Positions 27,643 to 37,715 are shown, numbered from the stretch's first letter. The stretch: 64,000 bases of DNA from Dactylococcopsis salina PCC 8305 (GCF_000317615.1 NC_019780.1:1695840-1759839), one strand, 5' to 3'. A program made the numbers and translations. The notes: generated from the sequence alone by a model not told the origin.

Positions 27643-27813
27643 ATGACAGATTCTAATAACATCGATCATCATTTTCTAACAGAAGCACCAGATTTATTAC
27701 AAAATATAGAAACAACTCTCATCACTTTAAGATTTAGAAAATATCCAAAGCGCGATCGAGGCGCAAAATCTAGCGCACTGATATTTCTGTTTGTTTCCAC
27801 AAAAAACAATTGA
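27643..27813 (+). pseudogene. Remnant of a CheA-like/Hpt-containing protein N-terminus
   Basis: A 56-codon frame whose first ~30 residues (FLTEAPDLLQNIETTLITLR) match the start of Hpt domains in cyanobacterial CheA-type hybrid kinases. After that the similarity collapses into RKYPKRDRGAK, and the phosphorylatable-histidine helix is absent. It looks like the truncated 5' end of a lost signalling gene, adjoining a MITE-like end at 27633. Translation is possible but a function is unlikely. The remaining bases to topA show no gene. Confidence 0.5.
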
Positions 27814-27967
27814 TGCGATCGCGAGTTGCCAAGGGGGGGTTAGAATATTGTGGCAACTATAGGATAGAAATCATAGGATGACTAGAAGAAGTCATTCCCT
27901 AAAATACTTACTCTAAAATTTACATTTATAATAACCATCCAAGCTAACTCATTCTTTCTCAACTAAA

Positions 27968-30598
27968 ATGTCCACACTTGTCATCGTCGAATCACCGACT
28001 AAAGCCCGCACTATCCGTAAATATCTCCCCAATGACTATCGCGTCGAAGCCTCTATGGGTCATGTTCGAGACCTACCCTCCTCCGCCAAAGAAGTTCCCG
28101 CAAAAGTCAAAGAAGAAAGCTGGGGACGGTTAGGGGTCAATGTTGAAGAAGGATTCAAACCCGTTTACGTGGTGCCGACAGATAAGAAAAAAGTCGTTAG
28201 GGAACTGAAAGCCGCGTTAAAGGAAGCAGACGAACTGATCCTTGCGACAGACGAAGATCGCGAAGGAGAAAGCATTTCTTGGCATCTGAAAGAACTCCTC
28301 AACCCGAAAGTGCCAACCAAACGGATGGTCTTCCATGAAATCACACGGGAAGCAATTCAAGAAGCACTCAAACACTGTCGAGATGTAGATAATGACCTCG
28401 TAGAAGCACAAGAAACCCGACGCATTTTAGATCGGTTGTATGGTTACACCCTCTCCCCCTTATTATGGAAAAAGGTGGCGCGTGGACTTTCAGCAGGACG
28501 AGTGCAATCAGTAGCAGTGCGCCTAATTGTGGAGAAGGAACGAGAACGCCGTGCGTTTAAAAGTGGTAGTTACTGGGATTTAAAGGCAACTTTAGAACAG
28601 AAAAAAAGTGAGTTTGAAGCGAAACTAACCACCCTCGGTGGGAAAAAACTTGCCACTGGTAGCGATTTTGATCCTAAAACTGGGAAAATTGCCAAAGGGC
28701 GAGATGTGGTATTACTCAACGAAGCCGAAGCAAACGCCCTCAAAGATCGTCTTAGCGATAAACAGTGGACAGTGAAACAGGTGGAAGAACGTCCCACCAC
28801 TCGTAAACCGTCTCCTCCCTTTACCACTTCTACACTGCAACAGGAGTCAAACCGTAAATTAAAAATTTCGGCACGGGATACGATGCGAACCGCTCAAAGT
28901 TTGTATGAAAACGGTTATATTACCTATATGCGGACCGATTCGGTGCATCTTTCCGAACAAGCGATTAGTGCGGCGAGAACCTGTGTGACCGAAAAGTATG
29001 GTAAAGAATATTTGTCTCCGAAACCTCGTCAATATAGCACCAAAAGTAAAGGCGCACAGGAAGCACACGAGGCAATTCGTCCCGCAGGGGAAACCTTCCG
29101 TTCTCCTCAAGAAACAGGGCTACAAGGACGAGAATTAGCCCTCTATGATTTGATTTGGAAACGGACGATCGCCAGTCAGATGGCGAATGCTAAGTTAACT
29201 CAAATTTCCGTTCAGTTGGCGGTAGAAGATGCAGAATTTCGATCGAGCGGGAAACGCATTGATTTTGCAGGGTTTTTCCGTGCTTATGTAGAAGGATCAG
29301 ACGATCCCGAAGCGGCGCTAGAAAACCAAGAAGTGATCTTACCCGACTTAAAAGAAGGCGACCATCCCAACTGTAAAAACCTGGAATCTCTCGGTCACGA
29401 AACCCAGCCCCCCGCCCGTTATACAGAAGCCTCACTGGTGAAAATGTTAGAAAGTGAAGGCATTGGACGACCGAGTACCTACGCCAGTATTATTAGTACA
29501 ATCATCGATCGAGGCTATGTGCAAATGCGCGGTAATGCCCTCACGCCAACCTTTACCGCCTTTGCCGTCACCAGCCTACTAGAACAGTATTTTGGGGAAC
29601 TGGTTGATCCTCATTTTACCGCTCGTATGGAAAAAACCCTCGACCACATCGCCGCCGGAAAAGCCGACTCCACCCCCTATCTAGAAAAATTCTACTTTGG
29701 GGAAAAAGGACTGAATACCCTAGTGGAAGAAAAAGAAAACGAAATTGACTCCAGCAACGCGAAAGCCGTTCATTTGGATAACATTGACGTAAAAATCAAA
29801 ATTGGTTATTTCGGTCCTTACCTCGAAACAGAAAACGGAGACGGAGTAGTTACCGCCTCCATCCCTCAAGACTTAACCCCGGCCGATCTCAACCCCGAAC
29901 AAGTAGAGGTCTTACTGCGTCAAAAAACCGAAGGACCCGACCAAGTAGGAATTCATCCAGAAACTGGAGACCCCATCTTTATCAAAATTGGTCGTTATGG
30001 TCCCTATGTGGAATTGGGAGAAGAAACAGAAGGGAAGAAGAAACCAAAACGCTGTTCCCTTCCCAAAGGAACACAACCCGAAGATGTCACCCTAGAGATG
30101 GCGGTAAAACTACTGTCTCTTCCCCGTCATTTAGGAGAACATCCCACCACTGGCGCACCGATTAAAACCGCCATTGGTCCTTATGGTCCCTATGTAGTAC
30201 ATGATCAAGGCAAAGAGGGAAAAGACTATCGTTCCTTGAAAAAAGAAGATGATGTATTAAGCATCGAATTAAACCGCGCTTTAGAACTGCTTTCCCAACC
30301 GAAAAAAAGTCGTCGCGGTAATCAAAAAGAACTGATTAAAGAATTAGGGAATCATCCTGATAACGAGAAACCCGTTAAGTTATACAAAGGTCCTCATGGC
30401 CCTTACATCAATCATGGTCGGAAAAATGCCTCTCTGCCTGAAGGGGAATCTCCTGATAAGATGACTTTAGAACGAGCGGTAGAATTATTAGCAGAAAAAA
30501 CGAAAACCAGTAGTAAAACCACTGCTAAAAGTAAAACGGGTACGAAAAAAAACACTGGAACAAAAACCAAAACGACCCGCAAGAAAAAAACCGAATAA
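27968..30598 (+). CDS. topA: DNA topoisomerase I
   Basis: Type IA topoisomerase relaxing negative supercoils; 876 residues. The Toprim domain starts [17 protein letters not shown] and contains the metal-binding ATDEDREGE. The catalytic tyrosine is in [13 protein letters not shown] (about Tyr320). Zinc-finger repeats of the E. coli type are absent. Instead three or four C-terminal repeats of the [19 protein letters not shown] kind follow (about 660-850), as in Gram-positive and cyanobacterial enzymes. The lysine/threonine-rich tail ([14 protein letters not shown]) probably binds DNA. A heptamer repeat array begins 5 bases after the stop. Confidence 0.97.
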   Translation: MSTLVIVESPTKARTIRKYLPNDYRVEASMGHVRDLPSSAKEVPAKVKEESWGRLGVNVEEGFKPVYVVPTDKKKVVRELKAALKEADELILATDEDREGESISWHLKELLNPKVPTKRMVFHEITREAIQEALKHCRDVDNDLVEAQETRRILDRLYGYTLSPLLWKKVARGLSAGRVQSVAVRLIVEKERERRAFKSGSYWDLKATLEQKKSEFEAKLTTLGGKKLATGSDFDPKTGKIAKGRDVVLLNEAEANALKDRLSDKQWTVKQVEERPTTRKPSPPFTTSTLQQESNRKLKISARDTMRTAQSLYENGYITYMRTDSVHLSEQAISAARTCVTEKYGKEYLSPKPRQYSTKSKGAQEAHEAIRPAGETFRSPQETGLQGRELALYDLIWKRTIASQMANAKLTQISVQLAVEDAEFRSSGKRIDFAGFFRAYVEGSDDPEAALENQEVILPDLKEGDHPNCKNLESLGHETQPPARYTEASLVKMLESEGIGRPSTYASIISTIIDRGYVQMRGNALTPTFTAFAVTSLLEQYFGELVDPHFTARMEKTLDHIAAGKADSTPYLEKFYFGEKGLNTLVEEKENEIDSSNAKAVHLDNIDVKIKIGYFGPYLETENGDGVVTASIPQDLTPADLNPEQVEVLLRQKTEGPDQVGIHPETGDPIFIKIGRYGPYVELGEETEGKKKPKRCSLPKGTQPEDVTLEMAVKLLSLPRHLGEHPTTGAPIKTAIGPYGPYVVHDQGKEGKDYRSLKKEDDVLSIELNRALELLSQPKKSRRGNQKELIKELGNHPDNEKPVKLYKGPHGPYINHGRKNASLPEGESPDKMTLERAVELLAEKTKTSSKTTAKSKTGTKKNTGTKTKTTRKKKTE

Positions 30599-30603
30599 CA
30601 CTC

Positions 30604-30727
30604 GTACAACAAACAACAAACAACAAATAACAAACAACAAATAACAAATAACAAATAACAAATAACAAATAACAAATAACAAATAACAAACAACAAACAA
30701 CAAACAACAAATAACAAATAACAAACA
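30604..30727. repeat. Heptamer STRR (AAATAAC/AAACAAC) filling the topA-msrP gap
   Basis: About seventeen heptamers, CAAATAA or CAAACAA, occupy the whole space between the topA stop and the msrP ATG, leaving no conventional ribosome-binding site. The same heptamer family occurs at 36625-36660, 37040-37098, 37410-37457 and as CAATAAC at 60940-60967. Minus-strand frames (LLFVICYLLFVICY) are artefacts of the repeat. Confidence 0.9.
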
Positions 30728-31705
30728 ATGATTATTCGTAGTCCCAAACCCTGGCAAAAAGAACGTCCTCCCATTACCGCCAAACGATTATATCTTAACC
30801 GCCGTCATTTTATTAAAAGTCTCATTGGTGCGAGTTTAGGCGCAACTGCTTTTTCTCTTACTGGTTGTCAAACTTCTGAATCAAAACAAGCACTAAAAAA
30901 TAGTCTCAAGCAACCGAAAATTTCTCCCCTAACCACGAATCCGAATTTTGCGTCCGTAGAACGTCCCATTACTGATGAAATTTTAGCGGGAAGTTATAAC
31001 AATTTTTACGAATTTGGTGGCAATAAGTCCATTTGGTTAAAAGCCCAAAACTTACCGACAGAAAACTGGAAAGTAGAAGTGACAGGCTTAGTTAAAAATC
31101 CGAAAACTTATGATTTAGATGAGATTAAAAAACAGTTTCCCATTGAAGAAAGGATTTATCGCTTTCGTTGTGTGGAAGCCTGGTCAATGGTTTTACCCTG
31201 GGTGGGGTTTCCGATGCGCGAATTGATCAAAGCAGTAGAACCCACTGCTAAGGCGAAGTTTGTTCGCTTTACTTCTCGATATGACTCCGAGATTATGCCA
31301 GGTCCGACGTTGCATTTTGGCGGCTTACCCTGGCCCTATACTGAATCATTACGCTTGGATGAAATGGCGAATGAGTTAGCGTTTTTTGCCATTGGCATTT
31401 ATGGGGAAGAATTACCGAAACAACATGGCGCACCCATTCGGGCAGTTTTACCGTGGAAATATGGGTTTAAAGGGGCAAAATCGATCGTTAAAATTGAATT
31501 TGTCGCGGAACAACCCGACACTTATTGGCATACCCTTGTCCCCAATGAATATGGTTTAATTGCCAATGTTAATCCTGATGTTCCTCATCCTCGTTGGTCC
31601 CAAGCGACGGAAAAGTTTATTAGTAATGGACCGAATTTATCTTGGGAAATGAAGGAAACGCAATTGTATAACGGTTATGGGGAATATGTGGCGGCGTTGT
31701 ATTAG
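30728..31705 (+). CDS. msrP: Protein-methionine-sulfoxide reductase catalytic subunit (MsrP/YedY)
   Basis: Periplasmic molybdenum-cofactor enzyme that repairs oxidised methionines in envelope proteins. The 325-residue length is typical. A Tat signal is visible (NRRHFIKSLIGASLGATAF, Arg25-Arg26), followed by Cys47 in LTGC, which could alternatively act as a lipobox. The molybdenum-ligating cysteine is in YRFRCVEAWSM (Cys148), and the domain continues VLPWVGFPMRELI and HGAPIRAVLPWKYGFKG. No MsrQ haem partner gene lies alongside. The ATG sits directly at the end of a heptamer repeat array, with no Shine-Dalgarno visible. A sensor kinase follows 18 bases later and is probably co-transcribed. Confidence 0.93.
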   Translation: MIIRSPKPWQKERPPITAKRLYLNRRHFIKSLIGASLGATAFSLTGCQTSESKQALKNSLKQPKISPLTTNPNFASVERPITDEILAGSYNNFYEFGGNKSIWLKAQNLPTENWKVEVTGLVKNPKTYDLDEIKKQFPIEERIYRFRCVEAWSMVLPWVGFPMRELIKAVEPTAKAKFVRFTSRYDSEIMPGPTLHFGGLPWPYTESLRLDEMANELAFFAIGIYGEELPKQHGAPIRAVLPWKYGFKGAKSIVKIEFVAEQPDTYWHTLVPNEYGLIANVNPDVPHPRWSQATEKFISNGPNLSWEMKETQLYNGYGEYVAALY

Positions 31706-31723
31706 GCTGGAAATCACCTCAAT

Positions 31724-33028
31724 ATGTTTCAAACCACACGAAAACGCCTAGCTTTATGGTATGCCGTTGTGACGGCAGTTTTATTACTTTTGTTCGCCAC
31801 AGGGGTCTATTGTTATGTGCGGAGTACGCTGATTGAACGGATTGATGATACTTTAAAGCACGTGGTAGAAGTTGTGGAACGATCGCTGATCATTGAACCG
31901 ATCGCAATTTCAGATCATGGCTATCGTCTCAATATTGAAGCCAGCTTTCGCAATGATACGGAAACGGTAGAGGATGATCATATTGATTTAGAATGGTTTG
32001 ATCCACAAGGAAAGTTACTGTGGTCAACGTTTTCTGATGGGTTTAATTATCCCCTACATAAAAATCGTCCAGTGGAGACGGTTCACATTTCCTCTGGCTA
32101 TCTTCTCCGTCAAGTGACTGAACCCGTGACTTTCGGAAAACAAACGTTGGGTTATCTGCGAGTGAGTCATCCCTGGTTTGAGGTGACAAAACCGATCCGA
32201 CAATTGCTGTTAGATTTGATTATGGGGATTAGTGCCATGGTGGTTTCGGTAGCGGGAATTAGTTGGTGGTTATCGGGGATTGCGATTCAACCAGTAAAGG
32301 AATCCTATCAAAGTTTAAAACAGTTTACCGCCGATGCGTCCCATGAGTTACGAAATCCGATCGCGATGATTCAAACCAATGTTCAAATGGCGTTAGCTTA
32401 CCCTGATGATGCGTCACAACAGCAACAGTTACAGGTGATTGAACGGTTGACACAACGTTTGGGAAGATTGGTGAATGATTTGTTATTTTTAGCGCGATCG
32501 GACAGTGGGATGATGGAAACGAAACGACAATCGGTTTCTTTGGATGCGTTGTTAATGGAAGTGATGGAGGAACAAAGCGCGATCGCGCAACAAAAGGGAA
32601 TTGAACTTAACTTTACAATTCCAGAAACCGATCAAGGGTTGACCCTCAATGGTGATTGGGATCAATTAGCGCGACTGTTTACGAACTTAATCAGCAATGC
32701 GATCGAGCATTCCCTTCCCCATCAAACCACTGTTTCTCCCCAGATTACCATTCAACTGCAACGTCTCAAACGTAACCATCACGATTATCTCAAAGTAGAA
32801 GTAGAAGACACAGGGAAAGGAATCCCAGAAACCGAATTACCTCACCTGTTCGATCGATTCTATCGGGTGTCTCCCTATCCCAAAGCAACGGAAAATCAGC
32901 AAGTCACTGGCGCGGGATTAGGGTTAGCGATCGCGCAAGCAATTGTTAACAATCATCAGGGACAAATTTCTGTTAATAGTGTTAGAGAAAAGGGAACAAC
33001 CTTCATCGTCATGCTTCCCCTTCATTAA
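31724..33028 (+). CDS. Two-component sensor histidine kinase
   Basis: A 434-residue membrane kinase. Transmembrane helices at about 10-32 and 159-184 bracket a ~125-residue periplasmic sensor domain of unknown ligand. The HisKA H-box is ASHELRNPI with the phosphorylated His207. The ATPase domain shows an N-box (LFTNLISNAIEHS), G1 (VEDTGKGIPE), an F-box (LFDRFYRVS) and G2 (GAGLGLAIAQAIV). The HAMP linker is very short. No response regulator is adjacent, so its partner must be elsewhere. The 18-base gap to msrP suggests an operon and hints at envelope or oxidative stress sensing; this is inference only. Confidence 0.93.
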   Translation: MFQTTRKRLALWYAVVTAVLLLLFATGVYCYVRSTLIERIDDTLKHVVEVVERSLIIEPIAISDHGYRLNIEASFRNDTETVEDDHIDLEWFDPQGKLLWSTFSDGFNYPLHKNRPVETVHISSGYLLRQVTEPVTFGKQTLGYLRVSHPWFEVTKPIRQLLLDLIMGISAMVVSVAGISWWLSGIAIQPVKESYQSLKQFTADASHELRNPIAMIQTNVQMALAYPDDASQQQQLQVIERLTQRLGRLVNDLLFLARSDSGMMETKRQSVSLDALLMEVMEEQSAIAQQKGIELNFTIPETDQGLTLNGDWDQLARLFTNLISNAIEHSLPHQTTVSPQITIQLQRLKRNHHDYLKVEVEDTGKGIPETELPHLFDRFYRVSPYPKATENQQVTGAGLGLAIAQAIVNNHQGQISVNSVREKGTTFIVMLPLH

Positions 33029-33033
33029 TCTTA

Positions 33034-33187
33034 GATCAGGTTCGCTCAATAATAAAAAGTAGGGTGGGCATTGCCCACCCTACTCATTGTTCCCCCCTTT
33101 CCAAGCAGTAGGGGGAATTTATTCCCCCCTTTCAAAGGGGGGTTAGGGGGGATTTACTGTAACTTAACTTTTCAAAAATAGTATTAC
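33034..33187. repeat. Composite repeat: GGGTGGGC hairpin and CCCCCC palindrome
   Basis: GATCAGGTTCGCTCAATAAT (MITE-1 end-like) is followed by a perfect palindrome, GTAGGGTGGGCA/TGCCCACCCTAC. After this come TTCCCCCCTTT copies and CAAAGGGGGGTTAGGGGGGA, ending CTTTTCAAAAATAGTATTA. It separates the kinase from the glycosyltransferase gene. Confidence 0.7.
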
Positions 33188-33189
33188 AA

Positions 33190-34902
33190 ATGAGAAATCA
33201 AAAATCATTTACCCTGATTCTTATCATCTTACTTGGTGCAATTTTAAGACTGATAAATCTGGAGAGAAAACCGCTTTGGCTAGATGAAATCATTACAGGA
33301 TTATTTACCTTTGGACAAGGCTATGATGTCATTCCCAGAGAGACACTGTTTCCCGTAGAAACAATTTCTAATTTGTTGACTTATCAGCCACAAACTTGTT
33401 CCGAAATTGCTCAATTTTTAATCCAGGAATCAACGCATCCACCACTATTTTTTTGTTTGCTTCATCAATGGTTAGGCGGAATCCATGCTTTCAGTTTTTT
33501 CGAGATTCCTTTAGCCATTCAGTTACGCAGTTTACCAGTAATTTTCGGGGTGATTGCGATTCTTATTTCCTATTATCTCAATCAACAGGCTTTTTCTCAA
33601 ACCGCAGGATTAATGAGTGCTGGAATTATTGCGGTTTCCCCATTTGCCGTTTATTTATCACAAGAAGCGCGACAATATACCCTACTTTTAATTTTAATCT
33701 CGATCGCGCTTTTAGCTCTCATTCAGATTCTTAAACCCGTTAAAAATGCTTGGATTTATTGGTTGCTGTGGGGAATTACCAATAGTTTAGGCGGTTACAC
33801 TCACTATTTTTTTATCCTCTCTTTTGTCGCTCAAACTCTCATTTTAGTTTTATACTTTCTCTGGAAATCTCCTCGTAAACTCTTTTTATTATTTAGTGTA
33901 ATTGTTGGCATTATTTTGAGTTATCTTCCCTGGTTTCCAGCCTTAATAACTCATTTTTCTAGTTCAACAACTGACTGGCTTCCTGATTCTGATTTATTTT
34001 CCCCGATCTATCAGTTATTACTCGGTTTTTTAGTCATGGTGATTACGCTTCCCGTGGAAAACCAACCGATTTTGATACAAGTTATTTCAGGAAGTCTCAT
34101 GCTAAGTTTTGGCGGCTGGTTAATCTATCAGTTTAGTTTGGGGTATCGGCGACTCTTACAAAATAAGACGACTAAAAAAGCGACATTGGTTTTATCTTTA
34201 TATCTGGGTTTGGTGTTACTGCAATTTTTATTTATTATTTATGTTTTAGATAAAAATATCTCGATCGCACCTCGTTATAATTATGTCTTCTATCCTGCGA
34301 TTTGTTCCCTTTTGGGGGCGAGTTTTTCCGTTGGGTTTTATCCCCCCTTACCCCCCTTAGAAAAGGGGGGGAATTATCGAGATTCCCTTAAAAGGGGGGG
34401 AGTGATTCTAGTTGGAATAATTAGTAGTTTGTTTGTGGTATTTAATCTCTTTTTTCTAAAACCCTATTTACCAGAAGTTACCGCGCAGCGTTTTGATCAA
34501 TCTTCTGACTCTATTTTAATTGTTATGGGTTATAAAGATGAAATGGATTTAGCATTAGGCTTAAGTTATGGGTTAGCTTTCAGTCAAATTCAAGATCAAG
34601 ATTTAAATCATCAATTTATCTTTTATAATCGCGATCGAGGCTACGATCGCATTTGGCAAGAAATCAGTCAATTAGAAATCAAAGTGTCTGATTTATGGGT
34701 AATTGGAACTGGCTTAAAACAAGTGGCGTTTCCAGACGAATTAGGTTTAAATAATAATCAGCAAAATTGTCAGCGCGATCAAAAAAATTATTATCGAATT
34801 GGCATCCCTTACCAACGTTACAATTGTCAGTTTAATTATAGCAATCTCAGAATCAGATATGAGAAGGGAATGCAATCTAGTTCCCCCAAAATTGGGGGTT
34901 AG
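33190..34902 (+). CDS. Polytopic membrane glycosyltransferase, family 39-like
   Basis: A 570-residue protein with about ten hydrophobic helices. The first loop, LERKPLWLDEIITGLFTFG, has the acidic DE pair typical of GT-C (PMT/ArnT-like) lipid-phosphosugar transferases, and SPFAVYLSQEARQYTLLL is a second hallmark of this family. It probably moves a sugar from a polyprenyl donor to a cell-envelope acceptor. Residues ~384-405 (PPLPPLEKGGNYRDS...) are encoded by a CCCCCC/GGGGGG palindromic repeat that entered in frame between two membrane helices. The 3' end also runs into a repeat (SSSPKIGG). The gene is AT-rich relative to its neighbours. Confidence 0.82.
   Translation: MRNQKSFTLILIILLGAILRLINLERKPLWLDEIITGLFTFGQGYDVIPRETLFPVETISNLLTYQPQTCSEIAQFLIQESTHPPLFFCLLHQWLGGIHAFSFFEIPLAIQLRSLPVIFGVIAILISYYLNQQAFSQTAGLMSAGIIAVSPFAVYLSQEARQYTLLLILISIALLALIQILKPVKNAWIYWLLWGITNSLGGYTHYFFILSFVAQTLILVLYFLWKSPRKLFLLFSVIVGIILSYLPWFPALITHFSSSTTDWLPDSDLFSPIYQLLLGFLVMVITLPVENQPILIQVISGSLMLSFGGWLIYQFSLGYRRLLQNKTTKKATLVLSLYLGLVLLQFLFIIYVLDKNISIAPRYNYVFYPAICSLLGASFSVGFYPPLPPLEKGGNYRDSLKRGGVILVGIISSLFVVFNLFFLKPYLPEVTAQRFDQSSDSILIVMGYKDEMDLALGLSYGLAFSQIQDQDLNHQFIFYNRDRGYDRIWQEISQLEIKVSDLWVIGTGLKQVAFPDELGLNNNQQNCQRDQKNYYRIGIPYQRYNCQFNYSNLRIRYEKGMQSSSPKIGG
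34336..34401. repeat. Dispersed C/G palindrome inserted in frame in the glycosyltransferase gene
   Basis: ATCCCCCCTTACCCCCCTTA with the matching AAAAGGGGGGG arms is the same family as intergenic repeats at 8289, 9455, 33120, 45790 and 46965. Here it is a multiple of three long and lacks a stop in the used frame. Confidence 0.85.
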
Positions 34903-34923
34903 GAGGCTGAGACTTCTCACCAC

Positions 34924-35193
34924 TCATCTCTGATTACTATAGAGGGAGATTAGAATTTTTGAGAGTTGCTTGTATATTTTTTCTGTTGATGAAATTCCGA
35001 CTCCTGTATCAGTGACAGAAAAATTAAGTTTGTTATTATATCTTTCTACTTTTAAGGTTACTGATCCTCGATCGGTAAATTTGATCGCATTATTCAGTAA
35101 ATTAACTAATATTTGTTGTAGCTTGGTTCGATCGAGATCAACCGAATTAGGGATATTATCTCCACAGTTTAGATGAAACTCTAATCCTTTTAA
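34924..35193 (-). pseudogene. Fragment of a histidine kinase ATPase domain
   Basis: The minus-strand frame encodes LDRTKLQQILVNLLNNAIKF (N-box) and FSVTDTGVGIS (G1 box) of a HATPase domain, then ends at a stop after about 20 unrelated residues. An in-frame TGA immediately precedes the fragment, so the H-box and sensor parts are missing, as are the F and G2 boxes. It lies just beyond the 3' end of rfbB, overlapping its stop codon by 3 bases. It is the remnant of a deleted sensor kinase, not related closely enough to the kinase at 31724 to be a simple copy. Confidence 0.75.
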
Positions 35194-36251
35194 TCAGCGC
35201 CGTAAAGCTGTTGATAATAAGTTTGATATTCTTCGGATAACAAAGGTTCCCACCAGTGACGGTTTTCTAAATACCAAATTACGGTTTCTCGTAATCCTTC
35301 TTCCACAGTAACTGAGGGCTGCCATCCGAGTTCGTTTCTAATTTTACTCGCATCGATCGCATAACGTCGATCGTGTCCAGGACGATCTTTAACAAAGGTA
35401 ATTAAATCGGAAGCTGAAGACACAGGAAGACTTGGCGCGAGTTCATCCATCAGTTGACAAAGCATCTTCACTAAATCAATATTTTTCACTTCATTATTCC
35501 CGCCGATATTATAAGTTTCGCCTGGTTTTCCCTTTTGAATTACCGTATCTAAGGCGCGACAATGATCAACCACATATAACCAATCTCGCACATTTTGACC
35601 ATCCCCATATACAGGTAAAGGCTTTCCTAAAAGGATATTAATGCACATCAAAGGAATCAGTTTTTCTGGGTAATGATAAGCACCATAATTGTTAGAACAA
35701 TTCGTGATGAAAGTGGGCAAGTTATAGGTATGATAATAAGCGCGAACTAAATGGTCACTCCCTGCTTTTGATGCGGAATAAGGACTATTCGGTGTATAAG
35801 GAGTGGTTTCCTTAAATGGCGGATCATTTGGCTCTAATGTGCCATAAACTTCGTCGGTGGAAACGTGAAGAAATCTGGGATTTGTTTCGATTTTGGGGGA
35901 ATAATGACGGAATGCTTCTAGAAGTGTAAATGTACCAATAATGTTGGTTTGAATGAAGGCATCTGGCGCTAAGATTGATCGATCAACATGGGATTCCGCA
36001 GCAAAATGCGCGATCGTATTAACCTGATAATTGAGAAGCAATTGATCGACTAAAGCTCGATCGGTGATATTCCCTTCTACGAAATGAAAATTCGGACAAG
36101 TTTCTAAGTCTTTTAAGTTCTCAAAGTTTCCAGCATAAGTCAGCGCATCAAGGACAACGATCGTATCATCTGGATGATGTTCTAACCAATAGTGAACAAA
36201 ATTTGAACCAATAAAACCCGCACCACCCGTTACTAATAAATGACGAGACAT
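35190..36251 (-). CDS. rfbB: dTDP-glucose 4,6-dehydratase
   Basis: Converts dTDP-glucose to dTDP-4-keto-6-deoxyglucose in dTDP-rhamnose synthesis, feeding envelope polysaccharides. A 353-residue short-chain dehydrogenase of normal length. Motifs: LVTGGAGFIGSNFVHYWL (NAD-binding GxxGxxG), FLHVSTDEVYG with catalytic Thr/Asp/Glu, and YSASKAGSDHLVRAYYHTY with the YxxxK pair. No rfbA, rfbC or rfbD is alongside. The membrane glycosyltransferase upstream on the other strand may act in a related glycan pathway. Confidence 0.95.
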   Translation of the reverse strand: MSRHLLVTGGAGFIGSNFVHYWLEHHPDDTIVVLDALTYAGNFENLKDLETCPNFHFVEGNITDRALVDQLLLNYQVNTIAHFAAESHVDRSILAPDAFIQTNIIGTFTLLEAFRHYSPKIETNPRFLHVSTDEVYGTLEPNDPPFKETTPYTPNSPYSASKAGSDHLVRAYYHTYNLPTFITNCSNNYGAYHYPEKLIPLMCINILLGKPLPVYGDGQNVRDWLYVVDHCRALDTVIQKGKPGETYNIGGNNEVKNIDLVKMLCQLMDELAPSLPVSSASDLITFVKDRPGHDRRYAIDASKIRNELGWQPSVTVEEGLRETVIWYLENRHWWEPLLSEEYQTYYQQLYGAD

Positions 36252-36324
36252 AATAAATTAAAGAACAATCAAATTATGTTTTTATTATTAGTTGTTCGTT
36301 ATGAATTGTCAATCATCTTTCTTA

Positions 36325-36665
36325 CAGTGTTCAGTGTTCAGTGTTCAGTGACCAGTGACCAGTAAGCAGTAATTGATTGGTGTTGGGTTTCGCGTGGAGA
36401 CGTTCCATGGAACGTCTCTACCCAACCTACTTTTTTAGTTTTTTTTGACGATTAATTGTTATTTATTCTTTTGCTACATCATTCTTAACATTTAACGAAT
36501 TTTCGCCATTTTAGGATGCTGCTCTTGCCAAATGACGTATCCCGTTATAAAATAATCGTACCATGATGGGAAGTAGTGCCAACCAGTGATCAGTGACCAG
36601 TGATCAGTGACCAGTGACCAGTGAACAAATAACGAATAACGAATAACGAATAACGGATAACGGTC
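36325..36665. repeat. Repeat field: AGTGACC heptamers, nested palindrome, AATAACG heptamers
   Basis: CAGTGTTCAGTGTTCAGTG and CAGTGACCAGTGACCAGT (36328-36364) are followed by a GTTGGGT...ACCCAAC element with an inner GAGACGTTCCATGGAACGTC palindrome (36380-36432). Next come AGTGATC/AGTGACC heptamers (36590-36624) and GAATAAC heptamers (36625-36660). No gene is supported between rfbB and the KaiB-like gene (36252-37817). Confidence 0.8.
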
Positions 36666-36768
36666 TTCACCGACCAATGGACTTTTTCAGCAAACCCTAC
36701 TTACTAATTGAGTCTGAGAACTACTGGTAACTGGTAACTGCTTAACTGGTAACTGATTGATGTTGGGT

Positions 36769-37715
36769 TGCGCTCGATCGAGTTTCCTGATAAAGTGTTT
36801 CTAAATAATGGGAATTGTTGCTAATTTTAGAAAACGTCCCTGAAAGCAAGTAAATTCGTTCTCCATATCCCCCCTCCCCGTATTGACAAGCCTCGATCGA
36901 GCATAAGGATTTAAGGAAATCCTGAAGACTTACCATAAGTGAAAACAGTGGGCAAAATCTAGAAAATATGGTATGCAAATGGATTCTCATGTTGAATAAA
37001 GCATCATTCCCATTCCACAATACCTTTTTCGCCAACACCAAATAACAAATAACAAATAACAAATAACAAATACCAAATAACAAATACCAAATAACAAATC
37101 AAGAGAAGCCAGAAAAGGCGAAATTTTTTTTTTCAGGGGTTGCGCTCGATCGAGTTTCCTGATAAAGTGTTCCTAGATAATGGGAAGTGTTGCCAATTTT
37201 AGAAAACGTCGCTAAAAGCAAGTAAATTCGTTCTCCATATCCCCCCTCCCCGTATTGACAAGCCTCGATCGAGCATAAGGATTTAAGGAAATCCTGAAGA
37301 CTTACCATAAGTGAAAACAGTGGGCAAAATCTAGAAAATATGGTATGCAAATGGATTCTCATGTTGAATAAAGCATCATTCCCATTCCACAATACCTTTT
37401 TCGCCAACACCAAATAACAAATAACAAATACCAAATAACAAATACCAAATAACAAATCAAGAGAAGCCAGAAAAGGCGAAATTTTTTTTTTCAGGGGTTG
37501 CGCTCGATCGAGTTTCCTGATAAAGTCTTTCTAGATAATGGGAAGTGTTGCCAATTTTAGAAAACGTCCCTGAAAGCAAGTAAATTCGTTCTCCATATCC
37601 CCCCTCCCCGTATTGACAAGCCTCGATCGAGCATTAGATTTCCCAAAATAATTAAACAGCAGTCATAAGGAAAACCAGTGGGCAAAATTAGGAAAATATG
37701 GTAAGCGAACCGATT
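36769..37715. repeat. Three-fold tandem repeat of ~358-372 bp
   Basis: Anchors CGCTCGATCGAGTTTCCTGA at 36771, 37143 and 37501 begin three copies. Copies 1 and 2 are nearly identical through CCATATCCCCCCTCCCCGTA, GGTATGCAAATGGATTCTC and a terminal AAATAAC heptamer run. Copy 3 diverges after about 130 bases. Each of the first two carries a ~113-118-codon minus-strand frame, but part of the frame is heptamer repeat and no known domain is visible, so no gene is called. The unit could be a non-autonomous element or the tail of a lost gene. Confidence 0.85.

Noticed and set aside
30412-30783. Minus-strand frames rich in LLFVICY
   Set aside because: Translations of the AAATAAC heptamer; antisense to topA and msrP.
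36742-37455. Two ~115-codon minus-strand frames
   Set aside because: Partly heptamer repeat and without recognisable domains; reported as a tandem repeat rather than genes.
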